The notes under the pieces were generated by a model, which was not told the origin of the DNA, searched no databases, and was given only the letters and a program-made list of their open reading frames with translations. Positions 9,701 to 18,953 of a stretch of 64,000 nt of DNA are shown here, piece by piece; the first letter of the stretch is position 1; each line of letters begins with the position of its first letter. The stretch comes from Flavobacterium sp. Root901. GTDB lineage: Bacteria > Bacteroidota > Bacteroidia > Flavobacteriales > Flavobacteriaceae. A program made the position numbers and the translations under genes. The stretch is taken from the NCBI RefSeq assembly GCF_001429765.1, contig NZ_LMJB01000011.1:44993-108992 (forward strand). The letters are read 5' to 3'.

Positions 9701-9851
9701 AAAAGAAAGAGATTTAACCAGTTTAAAGATTGATTCAAAACAAATGGGAGTAGGAGGAATCGACAGCTGGCAGGCCTGGCCAATGGAAAAATACCTTTTG
9801 AGAGGCAAAAAATATCAGTATGAATTTAAAATAACACCATCTTTAAAATAA
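6708..9851 (+). CDS. GH2 beta-galactosidase, LacZ-like
   Basis: A 1047-residue protein with signal peptide (to about residue 19, SVNAQ). Order of domains: N-terminal jelly roll, two Ig-like sandwiches, TIM barrel, and a C-terminal Bgal small-chain-type domain, giving the length usual for LacZ-like GH2 enzymes. The acid/base is visible in WSMGNEAGNG (about Glu474) and the nucleophile in PYIQCEYAHAMGN (about Glu549). Family members remove terminal beta-linked galactose. In this locus the likely substrate is the galactose cap of complex N-glycan antennae. It is followed after 5 bases by the GH20 gene. Confidence 0.9.
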   Translation: MKKSISILTLLLSVLSVNAQEKVPFWQNEKINEDNREPMHAAYYVFENETLAAKNDWRQSKNYLDINGAWKFKYVDNPAALPKDFEKNNFNDNAWDNFKIPASWDVNGYGYPVYVNTTYDFDYLMAPNPPFVPTKYNPTGVYRREITIDKSWEGKDIFLHIGTAKSNLTVWVNGVYVGYGEDGKLPSEFKLNKYVKTGKNTIVLQVMKWNDGSYLECQDMWRMSGITRDSYLVARNKAHLNDFEAVPDLDADYVDGSLKITTQFSDLDKKETYTLEVQLKDEGKVAASKNITINGNSLKEAFSLEVKNPKKWSAEIPNLYQLIFILKDKKGNVIEVIPQKIGFRKVEIKGGQLLVNGKAIYIKGVNRHEVDPITGQTISRERMEQDIKLMKEFNINAVRMSHYPNDEYFYELCDKYGIYVVDEANIESHGMGYDITKTLGNKPDWEMAHIQRMQRMIERDKNHASIIIWSMGNEAGNGYNFYRGYLWIKNRDKSRPIQYERATAGAWDGKDLKFEWDSDIIDPMYSSPNKMEEYILANPNPTRPYIQCEYAHAMGNSMGNFKDYWDVIRKYPNFQGGFIWDMIDQSVYKKLDNGTTILAYGGDFGPKDVKSDNNFVNNGVFTVDRKPNPHALEVRNVYQNILTSWENQETAAIKVYNEFSFKDLSNVALNWSLILDGVKEASGTIDYLAIDPGQTKTYILPVQLGDKKFQEAFINISYQLKQEEPFLPKGFEIATEQLTYKGSWKNDIKIESASKIIIEKKANATVFKSDKAEITFDKKTGFISGYSFNNLPIIKEGYQLRPNFWRAPNDNDFGANFQINLKAWKDATENPTLINWTVSPTKDNKILVKAAYSLPQVSSTLELNYELNGNGELVVKETLNIDKDKEQPILPRFGMEVIVPKDFSTMTYYGRGPHENYIDRNYSSKVGLYTQTVSEQYYPYIRPQETGNKTDVRFLELSGDKLILTVTSDELLAVTALHFLNEDLDDGLQKDQRHAAELKERDLTSLKIDSKQMGVGGIDSWQAWPMEKYLLRGKKYQYEFKITPSLK

Positions 9852-9856
9852 TAATT

Positions 9857-12175
9857 ATGAGATCATTAAAACCCTTATTCGTCTTAATCTTCTTTACTTT
9901 TTTAAGTTCGGGTTATAGTCAAAAAAATTTTACTGCAAAAGACATTCAGATTATTCCAAAACCAAATCAGTTATTGATTCAGCCGGGAAGTTTTGAGTTT
10001 TCTAAAAATACTGTTTTTGTTTCCACTACAGATTTTCAAAAAGATATTTCGAATGCCTTAATCAATAAATTTCAAACTGCTGCGGGCTGGCGTCCTATTA
10101 TGGGTGTAAAAGCACCACAGAACAATTTTATTCAGTTTAAGGTTGATCCAAATCTTCATAAAGAAGCTTATAAAGTTGAGGTAATCAATAATTCAGTTAC
10201 CATTACGGCCAAAGGAAATGCCGGTTTTATTTACGGATTAGAAACGATCAGACAGCTTCTGCCAACAGCAATTGAAAGCAATTATGTGGTTTCGTCTGCA
10301 AAATGGGAGATTCCAAATGTTACGATTAACGATGAACCGCGTTTTCAATGGAGAGGATTAATGCTGGATTTATCACGTCATTTTTTTGATAAAAATTACA
10401 TTCTGACTACAATCGATCGTTTGGCAATGCATAAAATGAACGTACTGCATTTGCATTTGGTAGACGATCAGGGCTGGAGAATCGAAATAAAAAAATATCC
10501 TAAACTAACCGAGGTTGGAGCCTGGAGAGTCGATCAGGAAAACTTATCATGGAACGCAAGATTAACTACAAGCCCTGATGAAAAAGGAACTTACGGAGGA
10601 TTTTTTACTCAGGAAGAGTTAAAAGAAATTGTAAAATACGCAGCATCAAAAAATATCGAAGTAATTCCTGAAATCGAAATGCCGGCACACGTAAGCTCTG
10701 CCATAGCAGCCTATCCGGAACTGGCTTGTTTTGACCAGCGCATTGGCGTTCCGTCTGGCGGAGTCTGGCCAATTACCGATATTTATTGTGCTGGAAAAGA
10801 ATCTACATTTGAGTTTTTACAAAATGTCTTAGATGAAGTAATGGCAATTTTTCCATCAAAATATATTCATATCGGAGGAGACGAAGCTACAAAAACCAAT
10901 TGGGCAAAATGTCCGCACTGCCAGAAAAGGATAAAGGATGAAGGTCTGAAAAACGTCGAAGAACTGCAAAGTTATTTTGTAAAACGTATTGAAAAATATA
11001 TCAATTCTAAAGGCAAAAAAGTAATTGGATGGGACGAAATTCTTGAAGGAGGTTTAGCTCCGGAAGCCACAGTTATGAGCTGGAGAGGTACAAAAGGCGG
11101 TACTGAAGCAGCAGATCAGGGGCACGACGTTATTATGACTCCTGAGTCACATTGTTATTTTAATTTTTATCAGGGACCTCAAAACGAAGAACCTTTAGCT
11201 TTTGACGGTTATACACCATTAAGCAAAGTGTATGAATTTGATCCTGTTGTGCCGGAAATGTCGCCTGTTGAAGCCAATCATGTTTTAGGAGGACAAGCCA
11301 ATTTATGGGCGGAACATCTTTCCGGGCCAAAAGATTCTGAGTATATGATTTTTCCAAGGTTAGCAGCTTTATCCGAAGTTTTATGGAGCTCAAAAGAAAG
11401 CCGTAACTGGAATGATTTTACAACAAGATTAAAACCGCTTTTAAGCCGATACGATTATCTGGGAATTAATTATGCTAAAAGTGCTTATCTGGTTACAGCA
11501 GCATCAAACGCTGATATTGCCAGAAAACAAATCAATATTACGCTAAAAAACGAATTTCCAAATCCTGATATTCGATATGTTTTAGGAGATAAAAGCATGG
11601 ATCATCATGCTGTAAAATACCTAAATCCAATTGAATTAAACGAAACAACTTTACTAAAAGCTTCTTTATTTCAGGATGATAAACCAATTGGAAAAACCTT
11701 TACAGACACCATAATTTTCCATAAAGCCGTAGCGCAAAAAGTAAAATATTTAACACCATACAATCAAAACTATAAAGGAGATGCCTATACAATGGTAAAC
11801 GCCATTAGAGGAAGCAAAAATTTTCACGACGGACAATGGCAGGCGTGGCTGGGAAATGATATGGAAACAGTTATTGATTTTGAAAAACCGGAAAGTGTTG
11901 AGCAGGTAATTGTGGGGACTTTAGAAAGTCAGGGATCTGGGGTTAATTTTCCTGTAAAGATTAAAGTTATGGTTTCAAATGACGGAATCAAATACAAAGA
12001 AGTTGGTAAAATAACACGTCCGTACGCAGGAAATGTGACTTCGGAACTGAAAGATTTCAAAATCAATTTCACAAAAACAACAACAAGATTTGTAAAAGTC
12101 ATCGCTTATAACCTTAAGAAAAGTCCGAAAGGAGAAGATTCTTGGTTATTTGTAGATGAGATTTTAGTGAATTAA
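9857..12175 (+). CDS. GH20 beta-N-acetylhexosaminidase with C-terminal F5/8-type domain
   Basis: A 772-residue secreted enzyme (signal peptide to about residue 21). It has a GH20b-type N-terminal domain, then the catalytic barrel with LHLHLVDDQGWR and the catalytic pair in HIGGDEATKTNW (about Asp342-Glu343). Near the C-terminus, residues about 640-770 form a discoidin/F5-8C-like sandwich (AIRGSKNFHDGQWQAW and a FVKVIAYN-type last strand). Family members remove terminal beta-GlcNAc or GalNAc by substrate-assisted catalysis. After beta-galactosidase action this enzyme would expose the mannose core of N-glycans. Confidence 0.92.
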   Translation: MRSLKPLFVLIFFTFLSSGYSQKNFTAKDIQIIPKPNQLLIQPGSFEFSKNTVFVSTTDFQKDISNALINKFQTAAGWRPIMGVKAPQNNFIQFKVDPNLHKEAYKVEVINNSVTITAKGNAGFIYGLETIRQLLPTAIESNYVVSSAKWEIPNVTINDEPRFQWRGLMLDLSRHFFDKNYILTTIDRLAMHKMNVLHLHLVDDQGWRIEIKKYPKLTEVGAWRVDQENLSWNARLTTSPDEKGTYGGFFTQEELKEIVKYAASKNIEVIPEIEMPAHVSSAIAAYPELACFDQRIGVPSGGVWPITDIYCAGKESTFEFLQNVLDEVMAIFPSKYIHIGGDEATKTNWAKCPHCQKRIKDEGLKNVEELQSYFVKRIEKYINSKGKKVIGWDEILEGGLAPEATVMSWRGTKGGTEAADQGHDVIMTPESHCYFNFYQGPQNEEPLAFDGYTPLSKVYEFDPVVPEMSPVEANHVLGGQANLWAEHLSGPKDSEYMIFPRLAALSEVLWSSKESRNWNDFTTRLKPLLSRYDYLGINYAKSAYLVTAASNADIARKQINITLKNEFPNPDIRYVLGDKSMDHHAVKYLNPIELNETTLLKASLFQDDKPIGKTFTDTIIFHKAVAQKVKYLTPYNQNYKGDAYTMVNAIRGSKNFHDGQWQAWLGNDMETVIDFEKPESVEQVIVGTLESQGSGVNFPVKIKVMVSNDGIKYKEVGKITRPYAGNVTSELKDFKINFTKTTTRFVKVIAYNLKKSPKGEDSWLFVDEILVN

Positions 12176-12284
12176 ATACTAGCACGTTTCGAACTTTGAC
12201 AAAGTTGGGAAGGATACTTTGTCTCAATATCTTAAATGTGAATTTTACAATTAACAAAAACAAAAAACTATAAATAGAATAAAG

Positions 12285-13769
12285 ATGAAAAAAGGAATAT
12301 TCATAATCGCATTATTATTTTCCGTACAAATGTTTTCGCAGGCCATTTATGAAGATGAGCGTTACGTACCGGAAACGGATCCGCTGGTGCTGAAAAACCT
12401 GGAAGCGTGGCAGGGCAAAAAGTTTGGATTATTAATGCACTGGGGAACTTACAGCCAATGGGGAATTGTAGAATCATGGTCAATTTGTCCGGAAGATTAT
12501 GGATGGTGCGAGCGTAAAAAAGGAAGTAATCCAGCTAATTATAACCAATATGTTGCAGATTATGAAGGTTTAAAAAAGACTTTTAATCCAACAAAATTTG
12601 ATCCGATAAAATGGGCAAAAGCGGCAAAAGCTGCCGGAATGAAATACATGGTTTTTACAACAAAACACCATGACGGATTTAATATGTACGATACTAAATA
12701 TTCTGATTATAAGGTAACTGACAAAGATTGTCCTTTTAGTGCAAATCCAAAAGCAGATATTTTAAAAGAAGTTTTTACTGCTTTCAGAAACGAAAATATT
12801 TCAACCGGTGCTTATTTTTCTAAACCAGACTGGCATAACGAAAATTACTGGGACCCGTATTTTCCTCCTTTCGACAGAAACGTAAATTACGATCCGTCAT
12901 TATATCCTGAAAAATGGCAGAAATATGTGGATTTTACGCACAATCAAATTTTAGAAATCCTGACCAATTACGGTAAAGTAGATATTTTATGGCTTGATGG
13001 AGGCTGGGTAAGAAAAAGAGATCAGCAGAACTTAAAAGAAAACTATGACGAGAAATTTGCTGAAAACGAATCTAAAAACGGTTTTATTAAACACAGAGTA
13101 GTCGATCAGGATCCAAAAATGGATGAATTAGTTGTAAAAGCGCGTCAAAAACAGCCGGGTTTAATTGTAGTTGACCGTGCGGTTCACGGAAAAAACCAAA
13201 ACTATTTAACTCCCGAAGGACGTGTTCCGGCAAAAACGCTTCCTTATCCTTGGGAATCCTGCATTACATCTGGCGGAGGATGGTCTTATACGCCCGACGC
13301 AAAATACATGACCGGAAGACAAGGTATCCATATGTTAGTTGACATTGTAGCAAAAGGCGGAAACTTATTACTAAATGTTGCACCAAGTCCGGAAGGAGAA
13401 TGGCAGCAAGGCGCTTACGATTTATTACAAGCCTATGCAGACTGGATGAAAGTAAACAGTACAGCGATTTATGAAACTAAACCAATAGAGCCTTTTAAAG
13501 AAGATAATATATGTTTTACACAAAATAAAGCCGGAAATGTATTTGCTTTTTATCTGGCAAAAGAAGGAGAAGATAAAATTCCTGCAGTGGTTACAGTAAA
13601 ATCTATCAGCCCTAAAAAAGGAACAAAAATTACAATGTTAGGTTCTAAAACTTCTTTAAAATGGACAAAAGAAGGAAATGGATTTAAAGTAGTAATTCCG
13701 GAAAGTTTAAGAAATAATTTACCTGCAAAAGAAGCATGGACTTTAAAAATTGAAGCGATTAACAGATAA
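12285..13769 (+). CDS. GH29 alpha-L-fucosidase
   Basis: A 494-residue secreted protein (signal peptide to about residue 19, MFSQ). The GH29 signature runs through FGLLMHWGTYSQWG, FTTKHHDGFNMYDTKYS and VDILWLDGGW, which places the nucleophile at about Asp238; AKGGNLLLNVAPSPEG closes the barrel. The enzyme releases alpha-linked L-fucose by a retaining mechanism. In an N-glycan locus, the target would be core or antennary fucose. The mutarotase gene at 24807 could handle the released sugar. Confidence 0.93.
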   Translation: MKKGIFIIALLFSVQMFSQAIYEDERYVPETDPLVLKNLEAWQGKKFGLLMHWGTYSQWGIVESWSICPEDYGWCERKKGSNPANYNQYVADYEGLKKTFNPTKFDPIKWAKAAKAAGMKYMVFTTKHHDGFNMYDTKYSDYKVTDKDCPFSANPKADILKEVFTAFRNENISTGAYFSKPDWHNENYWDPYFPPFDRNVNYDPSLYPEKWQKYVDFTHNQILEILTNYGKVDILWLDGGWVRKRDQQNLKENYDEKFAENESKNGFIKHRVVDQDPKMDELVVKARQKQPGLIVVDRAVHGKNQNYLTPEGRVPAKTLPYPWESCITSGGGWSYTPDAKYMTGRQGIHMLVDIVAKGGNLLLNVAPSPEGEWQQGAYDLLQAYADWMKVNSTAIYETKPIEPFKEDNICFTQNKAGNVFAFYLAKEGEDKIPAVVTVKSISPKKGTKITMLGSKTSLKWTKEGNGFKVVIPESLRNNLPAKEAWTLKIEAINR

Positions 13770-13773
13770 AAAT

Positions 13774-16017
13774 ATGTTTTCGATACAAAAAATACTATCA
13801 AAAACAGCGTGTAGTTTTTACATGCTGTTTTTTAGCATCATCATTTTTGCACAAAATCCTGCTGATTTTGTAAATCCGTTTATTGGAACGTCTAATTATG
13901 GTGCCGCTTTTCCGGGACCAATTGCGCCGAGAGGCATGGCAAGTATAAGTCCGTTTAATGTTGCCGGAATAAAAAATACCCCTATGGAAAAAGACAGCCA
14001 ATGGCTTTCGAATCCGTATGTGAATGAAAATACCTTTTTAACCGGTTTCAGTCACGTAAATTTAAGCGGCGTAGGCTGTCCGGAATTGGGTGTTATTTTA
14101 TTGATGCCCACAACCGGCAATGTCGAAACAAATCATTTAAAGTACGGCACAACGTATTCTAATGAAGTGGCAAAAGCCGGTTATTACAGTGTTGATCTTA
14201 CTAAATACAAAATTAAAGGCGAATTTACAGCTTCAAAAAGAGTCGGCGTAAGCAGATTCACTTTCCCGAAAGGGCAGTCTAATATATTATTAAATCTGGG
14301 CTTAGGATTAACGAATGAAGAAGGTTCGATGATAAAAGTTGTTTCTTCGACAGAAATTGAGGGAATGCGCTCTGTGGGTTCTTTTTGTTACAATAGTCCG
14401 GAAGATGCTTATCCAGTTTATTTTGTAGCTAGATTTTCTAAACCTGCAGACAAATTCGGCGTTTGGAAAAAACCTTCAAAATACAATGGAGTTGAAGCAC
14501 AATGGATGGGTTACAATGGAAAAACAAGAATGATGGAAAATACTATCAAAACCGTTGTGGGTGATAGTATTGGAAGTTATATCACCTATAAATTCGATAA
14601 AGAAGAAAAGGTTGAAGTAAAGATTGGGATTTCGTATGTAAGCATCGAAAATGCGCGTGAAAATTTAGAAAAGGAAACCGGAAACAAATCCTTTGATGCC
14701 GTTTATAAAGATACTTATAATGAATGGAACGAAGAATTATCTAAAATTTTGGTAGAAGGAGGTTCAAAAGACGATAAAACGATTTTCTATACCGCTTTGT
14801 ACCACACTTTGATTCATCCTAATACTCTAAATGATTTTAACGGAGAATACCCGAAGATTAAAAGAAGTAAAATTGGTAAAACCGAAGGCACGCGCTACAC
14901 TGTATTTTCATTGTGGGATACCTATAGAAACATGCATCCGTTAACCTCGTTGGTTTATCCAAAGCAGCAGTCTGATATGATAAAAAGCATGCTGGAAATG
15001 TATGATGAAAACGGCTGGCTTCCAAAATGGGAATTAAATTCAACAGAAACTTTTACAATGGTTGGAGATCCGGCAAGTATAGTTATTGTTGATGCCTGCT
15101 TAAAAGGAATTCAGGATTTTGATATTTACAAAGCCTATTATGCCATGTTAAAAGGTGCGGATCAAATTGAACATAATCCGCTGCGTCCGGGACTTAAAGA
15201 ATATATCGAAAAAGGATATTTATCAACCAATTATTCCGGTCCAGTTTCGACAACGCAGGAATATAATACTTCAGATTATGCGATTTCACTTTTGGCGAAA
15301 GCCTTGGGTGAAAAAGAAGATTACAAACGTTTTACTAAACGTTCACTGTCGTACCGAAAATTATATGACAAAGATTTAAAATTACTTCGTCCAAGAACTG
15401 CTAACGGAAAATGGTACGAGCCATTTGACCCGGAAGCAGGTTCTAATTTTCAGACAAATGTAGGATTTATCGAAGGGAATGCCTGGCAATATGCATTTAT
15501 GGTACCGCATGATATCAAAGGATTAATGAAATTAATGGGCGGCGAGAAAGCTTTCTCAGATCAGCTGCAAAAGGTTTTTGATCTCAAACAATTTGATATG
15601 GCAAACGAGCCTGATATTGCTTATCCTTATTTATTCAATTATATAAAAGGAGAAGAATGGAAGAGTCAGGAAATGGTTAAAAAACTGGTAAATGAATATT
15701 TCCTGAACCAGCCAAAAGGACTGCCGGGAAATGACGATACCGGAACAATGTCGGCATGGTTAGTCTATTCCATGATGGGAATTTACCCAATCTCTCCGGG
15801 CGATCCAATTTATACCATTACTACGCCAATGTTTGATAAAATAACAATCAAATTAGATTCGAAATATTATAAAAATGAAAATATTGTGATTGAAAAAGAA
15901 GTCAATACAGACGGAAAAATCAAAGCAATAGAAATAAACGGAAAATCACTTAACAGCTATTTTATTTCACACGATGATTTTGTGAATGGAAAAACTTTGA
16001 AAGTGATTCAAAATTAA
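13774..16017 (+). CDS. GH92 exo-alpha-mannosidase
   Basis: A 747-residue secreted protein. I place the start at ATG 13774, four bases after the fucosidase stop; an in-frame TTG at 13750 would overlap the fucosidase and adds nothing useful. A signal peptide ends near IFAQ. GH92 landmarks are FVNPFIGTSNYG near the N-terminus, ETFTMVGDPAS, GNAWQYAFMVPHD and the catalytic-base motif LPGNDDTGTMSAW. Family enzymes are Ca2+-dependent inverting alpha-mannosidases acting on N-glycan mannose branches. Linkage (1,2, 1,3 or 1,6) cannot be decided by eye. Confidence 0.92.
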   Translation: MFSIQKILSKTACSFYMLFFSIIIFAQNPADFVNPFIGTSNYGAAFPGPIAPRGMASISPFNVAGIKNTPMEKDSQWLSNPYVNENTFLTGFSHVNLSGVGCPELGVILLMPTTGNVETNHLKYGTTYSNEVAKAGYYSVDLTKYKIKGEFTASKRVGVSRFTFPKGQSNILLNLGLGLTNEEGSMIKVVSSTEIEGMRSVGSFCYNSPEDAYPVYFVARFSKPADKFGVWKKPSKYNGVEAQWMGYNGKTRMMENTIKTVVGDSIGSYITYKFDKEEKVEVKIGISYVSIENARENLEKETGNKSFDAVYKDTYNEWNEELSKILVEGGSKDDKTIFYTALYHTLIHPNTLNDFNGEYPKIKRSKIGKTEGTRYTVFSLWDTYRNMHPLTSLVYPKQQSDMIKSMLEMYDENGWLPKWELNSTETFTMVGDPASIVIVDACLKGIQDFDIYKAYYAMLKGADQIEHNPLRPGLKEYIEKGYLSTNYSGPVSTTQEYNTSDYAISLLAKALGEKEDYKRFTKRSLSYRKLYDKDLKLLRPRTANGKWYEPFDPEAGSNFQTNVGFIEGNAWQYAFMVPHDIKGLMKLMGGEKAFSDQLQKVFDLKQFDMANEPDIAYPYLFNYIKGEEWKSQEMVKKLVNEYFLNQPKGLPGNDDTGTMSAWLVYSMMGIYPISPGDPIYTITTPMFDKITIKLDSKYYKNENIVIEKEVNTDGKIKAIEINGKSLNSYFISHDDFVNGKTLKVIQN

Positions 16018-16029
16018 ACTCTCACCATT

Positions 16030-18690
16030 ATGTTACAACTCAAAATCAAAAAAACAGCCATTATTTTTGTAATGGCTGTAGGTTTTTTTAACCCAATCCA
16101 TGCCCAGAAAAAATACCCGTATCAGGATTCAAAATTACCAACAGAAGACAGGGTTAAAGACTTATTAAGCCGTATGTCGCTTGAGGAAAAAGTTCGTCAG
16201 ATGGATATGTACAAGGGCGAATTTTTTAAAGAAAAAGAAGATTTTTCCAAATCAAAATCGGATGCGAAAATTGGAAATCTTGGAATTGGGGCGATTCATG
16301 ACATTTATCCGCGTTCGTCTAAAATGATTAATGATCTTCAAAGCGAAATCATTAAGAAAAATAAATGGGGAATTCCGGCACTTATTATGTGCGAGATGCT
16401 TCACGGTTATTTAGACGACGGAAGTACGGCTTTCCCAATGAACATTGGTCTTGGTGCCACATGGGACGTAAATGTAATAGACAAAGTGGGAAAAGTTATT
16501 GCTATGGAAGCAAGGGCACACGGAGTACATTTTGGTTTGGGACCAAATTTAGATTTAGGGCGCGAACCACGCTGGGGACGTGTTGCTGAAACTTTTGGTG
16601 AAGATGCCTATTTAAACAGCGAAATTGGTCTGGCATTTATTAAAGGAATGCAGGGTGATGATTTAAAATCTGATTGCTCGATTATTGCAGAACCCAAACA
16701 TTTTGCCGTTCATGGTATTCCGCAGGCAGGAGGAAATTCTTCGCCAATTTTGGTAGGAGAACGTTCAGCGAGAGAAGATCATCTTCCTTCATTTGAAAAA
16801 GCATTTAGAAAAGGCGGAGCATTAGGAACAATGTGTGCGTACTCTGAATTAGACGGAATTCCTTGTGCAGCCAATCATTGGTTATTAACAGATGTTTTGA
16901 GAAAAGAATGGGGTTTTAAAGGCATTGTAGTTTCAGATTTAGGTGCCATTAAATATTTGCAGACCACACATTATGTGACCAGTTCTCCAAAAGAAAGTAT
17001 TAGAGAAGCGGTTTCTGCAGGAGTTGATATGCAGTTTTATGATTTTACCAATGAGTTTTGGCAAAACAGCATTATAGAATTGGTAAATGAAAAAAAACTA
17101 ACGATGGAGCAGATAGACCGTGCTGCCGGAGGAGTTTTAAGATTGAAATTTTTATTAGGATTATTTGAAAATCCTTATACTGATAAAAACCTCATCAAAG
17201 AACGTTTTCATACCAAGGAAAATCAGGATGTTGCTCTGGAAGCGGCGCATAAATCGATGATTTTATTGAAAAATGAAAACAAAACACTTCCGTTAAATAA
17301 AGAGATAAAAAACATTGCCGTTATTGGTCCAAATGGAAATGCTTCACGTTTAGGAGGATATTCGGTTCATAATAAAGTTGGAAAAACGGTTTTGGAAGGA
17401 ATTAAAGAAGTAGTCGGCGCCAAAACAAATGTCATGTACGAAGAAGGAGTTCCGTTGATCGTAATGGGGCAGGTAATTCCGTCTAAATACTTATTTACTC
17501 CGGATGAAACTCAAAACGGATTAAAAGCGGAATATTTCAATAACAGAAATGTAGAAGGAACCCCGGCATTAACACGTATAGACAATCAACTGGAATTTGA
17601 CTGGCCCTGGTCTCCAGGTGTTGGTGTTAATGACGATGATTTTTCTATTCGCTGGACAGGATTTATTAAATCGGATAAAGCTTTTGACGGCTGGATTGGA
17701 CTTAGTTCTGACGACGGGATCAGAATGTGGATTGACGATCAATTGGTAATCGACAACTGGACAAAAGGTGCTACAAGTATTGTTACGACTCCAAAAAATA
17801 TCGAAGCAGGAAAAAAATACAAAGTCCGCATAGAAATGTGGGAAGGCGGCTGGGGAGCCAGAGCGCACTTACGCTGGAATTTAGAAAAAGTAAACTTACA
17901 GCCTGCCGTAGAAATTGCTAAAAAAGCTGATGTTGCTATTGTAGTTTTAGGAGAATCAAATGAATTGGTAGAAGAAAACAGAGACGTTGCTTCATTAGAT
18001 TTACACGGAATGCAGCAAGAACTTATTGAAGCCATTCAAAAAACAGGAACTCCGGTAGTTTGTGTATTATTAAACGGCCGTCCGCTTTCTACCAACTGGA
18101 TCAGCGAAAATATTCCGGCTATTGTCGAAGGCTGGTTTCCGGGAGAGTTAGGAGGAAGAGCAGTTGCCGATGTTTTATTTGGAGATTATAATCCGGCAGG
18201 GAGACTTCCTATAACCGTTCCAAAATCTGTTGGACAATTGCCAATTTATTACAATCAAAAACCATCTGCGATTCACAGATATGTTGCAGAGAGCGAACAT
18301 CCTTTATATACATTCGGCTACGGATTGAGTTATACGAAGTTTGAATATTCAAATTTAAAAATCAGCTCAAAAGAAATTAAAGCAGACGGAGAAATTAAAG
18401 TTTCGGTTGAAGTTAAAAATACCGGAGACAGAGACGGAGATGAAGTGGTGCAATTATATATAAATGATGTTTACAGTAGCACTACAACTCCTGAAAAAAC
18501 ATTAAAAGGTTTTAAAAGACTAAATATTAAGAAAGGTGAAGTAAAAACGGTTGAGTTTACACTGACACCTGATGAGTTATCCATCTGGAATAGAGAAATG
18601 AAGCGCGTTGTTGAACCGGGAGATTTTGAAGTAATGGTGGGTGGAAATTCTACAGATCTACTTAAAACCAATTTCAGGGTTTTGAACTAA
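16030..18690 (+). CDS. GH3 beta-glycosidase with PA14 insertion
   Basis: An 886-residue secreted enzyme (signal peptide to about residue 26, HAQ). It has the N-terminal GH3 barrel with GVHFGLGPNLDLGREPRWGR and the nucleophile motif GIVVSDLGAI (about Asp303). A PA14 domain is inserted in the second GH3 domain at about residues 490-620 (GLKAEYFNNRN ... GWIGLSSDDGIRMWIDDQLV), and a fibronectin-like C-terminal domain follows (EVKNTGDRDGDEVVQLY). Specificity within GH3 cannot be read; glucosidase, xylosidase and GlcNAc-releasing enzymes share the architecture. Last enzyme before the SusC gene. Confidence 0.9.
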   Translation: MLQLKIKKTAIIFVMAVGFFNPIHAQKKYPYQDSKLPTEDRVKDLLSRMSLEEKVRQMDMYKGEFFKEKEDFSKSKSDAKIGNLGIGAIHDIYPRSSKMINDLQSEIIKKNKWGIPALIMCEMLHGYLDDGSTAFPMNIGLGATWDVNVIDKVGKVIAMEARAHGVHFGLGPNLDLGREPRWGRVAETFGEDAYLNSEIGLAFIKGMQGDDLKSDCSIIAEPKHFAVHGIPQAGGNSSPILVGERSAREDHLPSFEKAFRKGGALGTMCAYSELDGIPCAANHWLLTDVLRKEWGFKGIVVSDLGAIKYLQTTHYVTSSPKESIREAVSAGVDMQFYDFTNEFWQNSIIELVNEKKLTMEQIDRAAGGVLRLKFLLGLFENPYTDKNLIKERFHTKENQDVALEAAHKSMILLKNENKTLPLNKEIKNIAVIGPNGNASRLGGYSVHNKVGKTVLEGIKEVVGAKTNVMYEEGVPLIVMGQVIPSKYLFTPDETQNGLKAEYFNNRNVEGTPALTRIDNQLEFDWPWSPGVGVNDDDFSIRWTGFIKSDKAFDGWIGLSSDDGIRMWIDDQLVIDNWTKGATSIVTTPKNIEAGKKYKVRIEMWEGGWGARAHLRWNLEKVNLQPAVEIAKKADVAIVVLGESNELVEENRDVASLDLHGMQQELIEAIQKTGTPVVCVLLNGRPLSTNWISENIPAIVEGWFPGELGGRAVADVLFGDYNPAGRLPITVPKSVGQLPIYYNQKPSAIHRYVAESEHPLYTFGYGLSYTKFEYSNLKISSKEIKADGEIKVSVEVKNTGDRDGDEVVQLYINDVYSSTTTPEKTLKGFKRLNIKKGEVKTVEFTLTPDELSIWNREMKRVVEPGDFEVMVGGNSTDLLKTNFRVLN

Positions 18691-18953
18691 AATCTGTAAA
18701 ATCGAATAATATGTTTAATGATTAAGAAGATTAGAAAAGAATGCTGTTAAAGAAACAATAAATAGCTCCGATTTATTCAATGCAGTACCAGTAAATAAAG
18801 AGGATTAAGATTACAATTTAAAACGTTTTCGTATCCTCAAAAGATAAATGTGCAACCAACACCTTTTCAAACTTGTCATTTGTCGAAATTTTATCCTGTT
18901 AACAAAATGTATTCTTAAGTTTAACATGTTATTAACTCAAAAAACAACTAAAT
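18691..18953 (+). other. Intergenic region upstream of SusC
   Basis: This 263-base gap between the GH3 gene and the SusC gene is non-coding as far as I can see. The length suggests the SusC/SusD pair has its own promoter or an untranslated leader, but I found no convincing TAnnTTTG box and no strong hairpin. A short open frame starting at 18848 runs into the SusC gene in another frame and is rejected. Confidence 0.4.

Noticed and set aside
13750..13773. TTG start for the GH92 gene
   Set aside because: It overlaps the fucosidase end and puts extra charged residues before the signal peptide; ATG 13774 is better.
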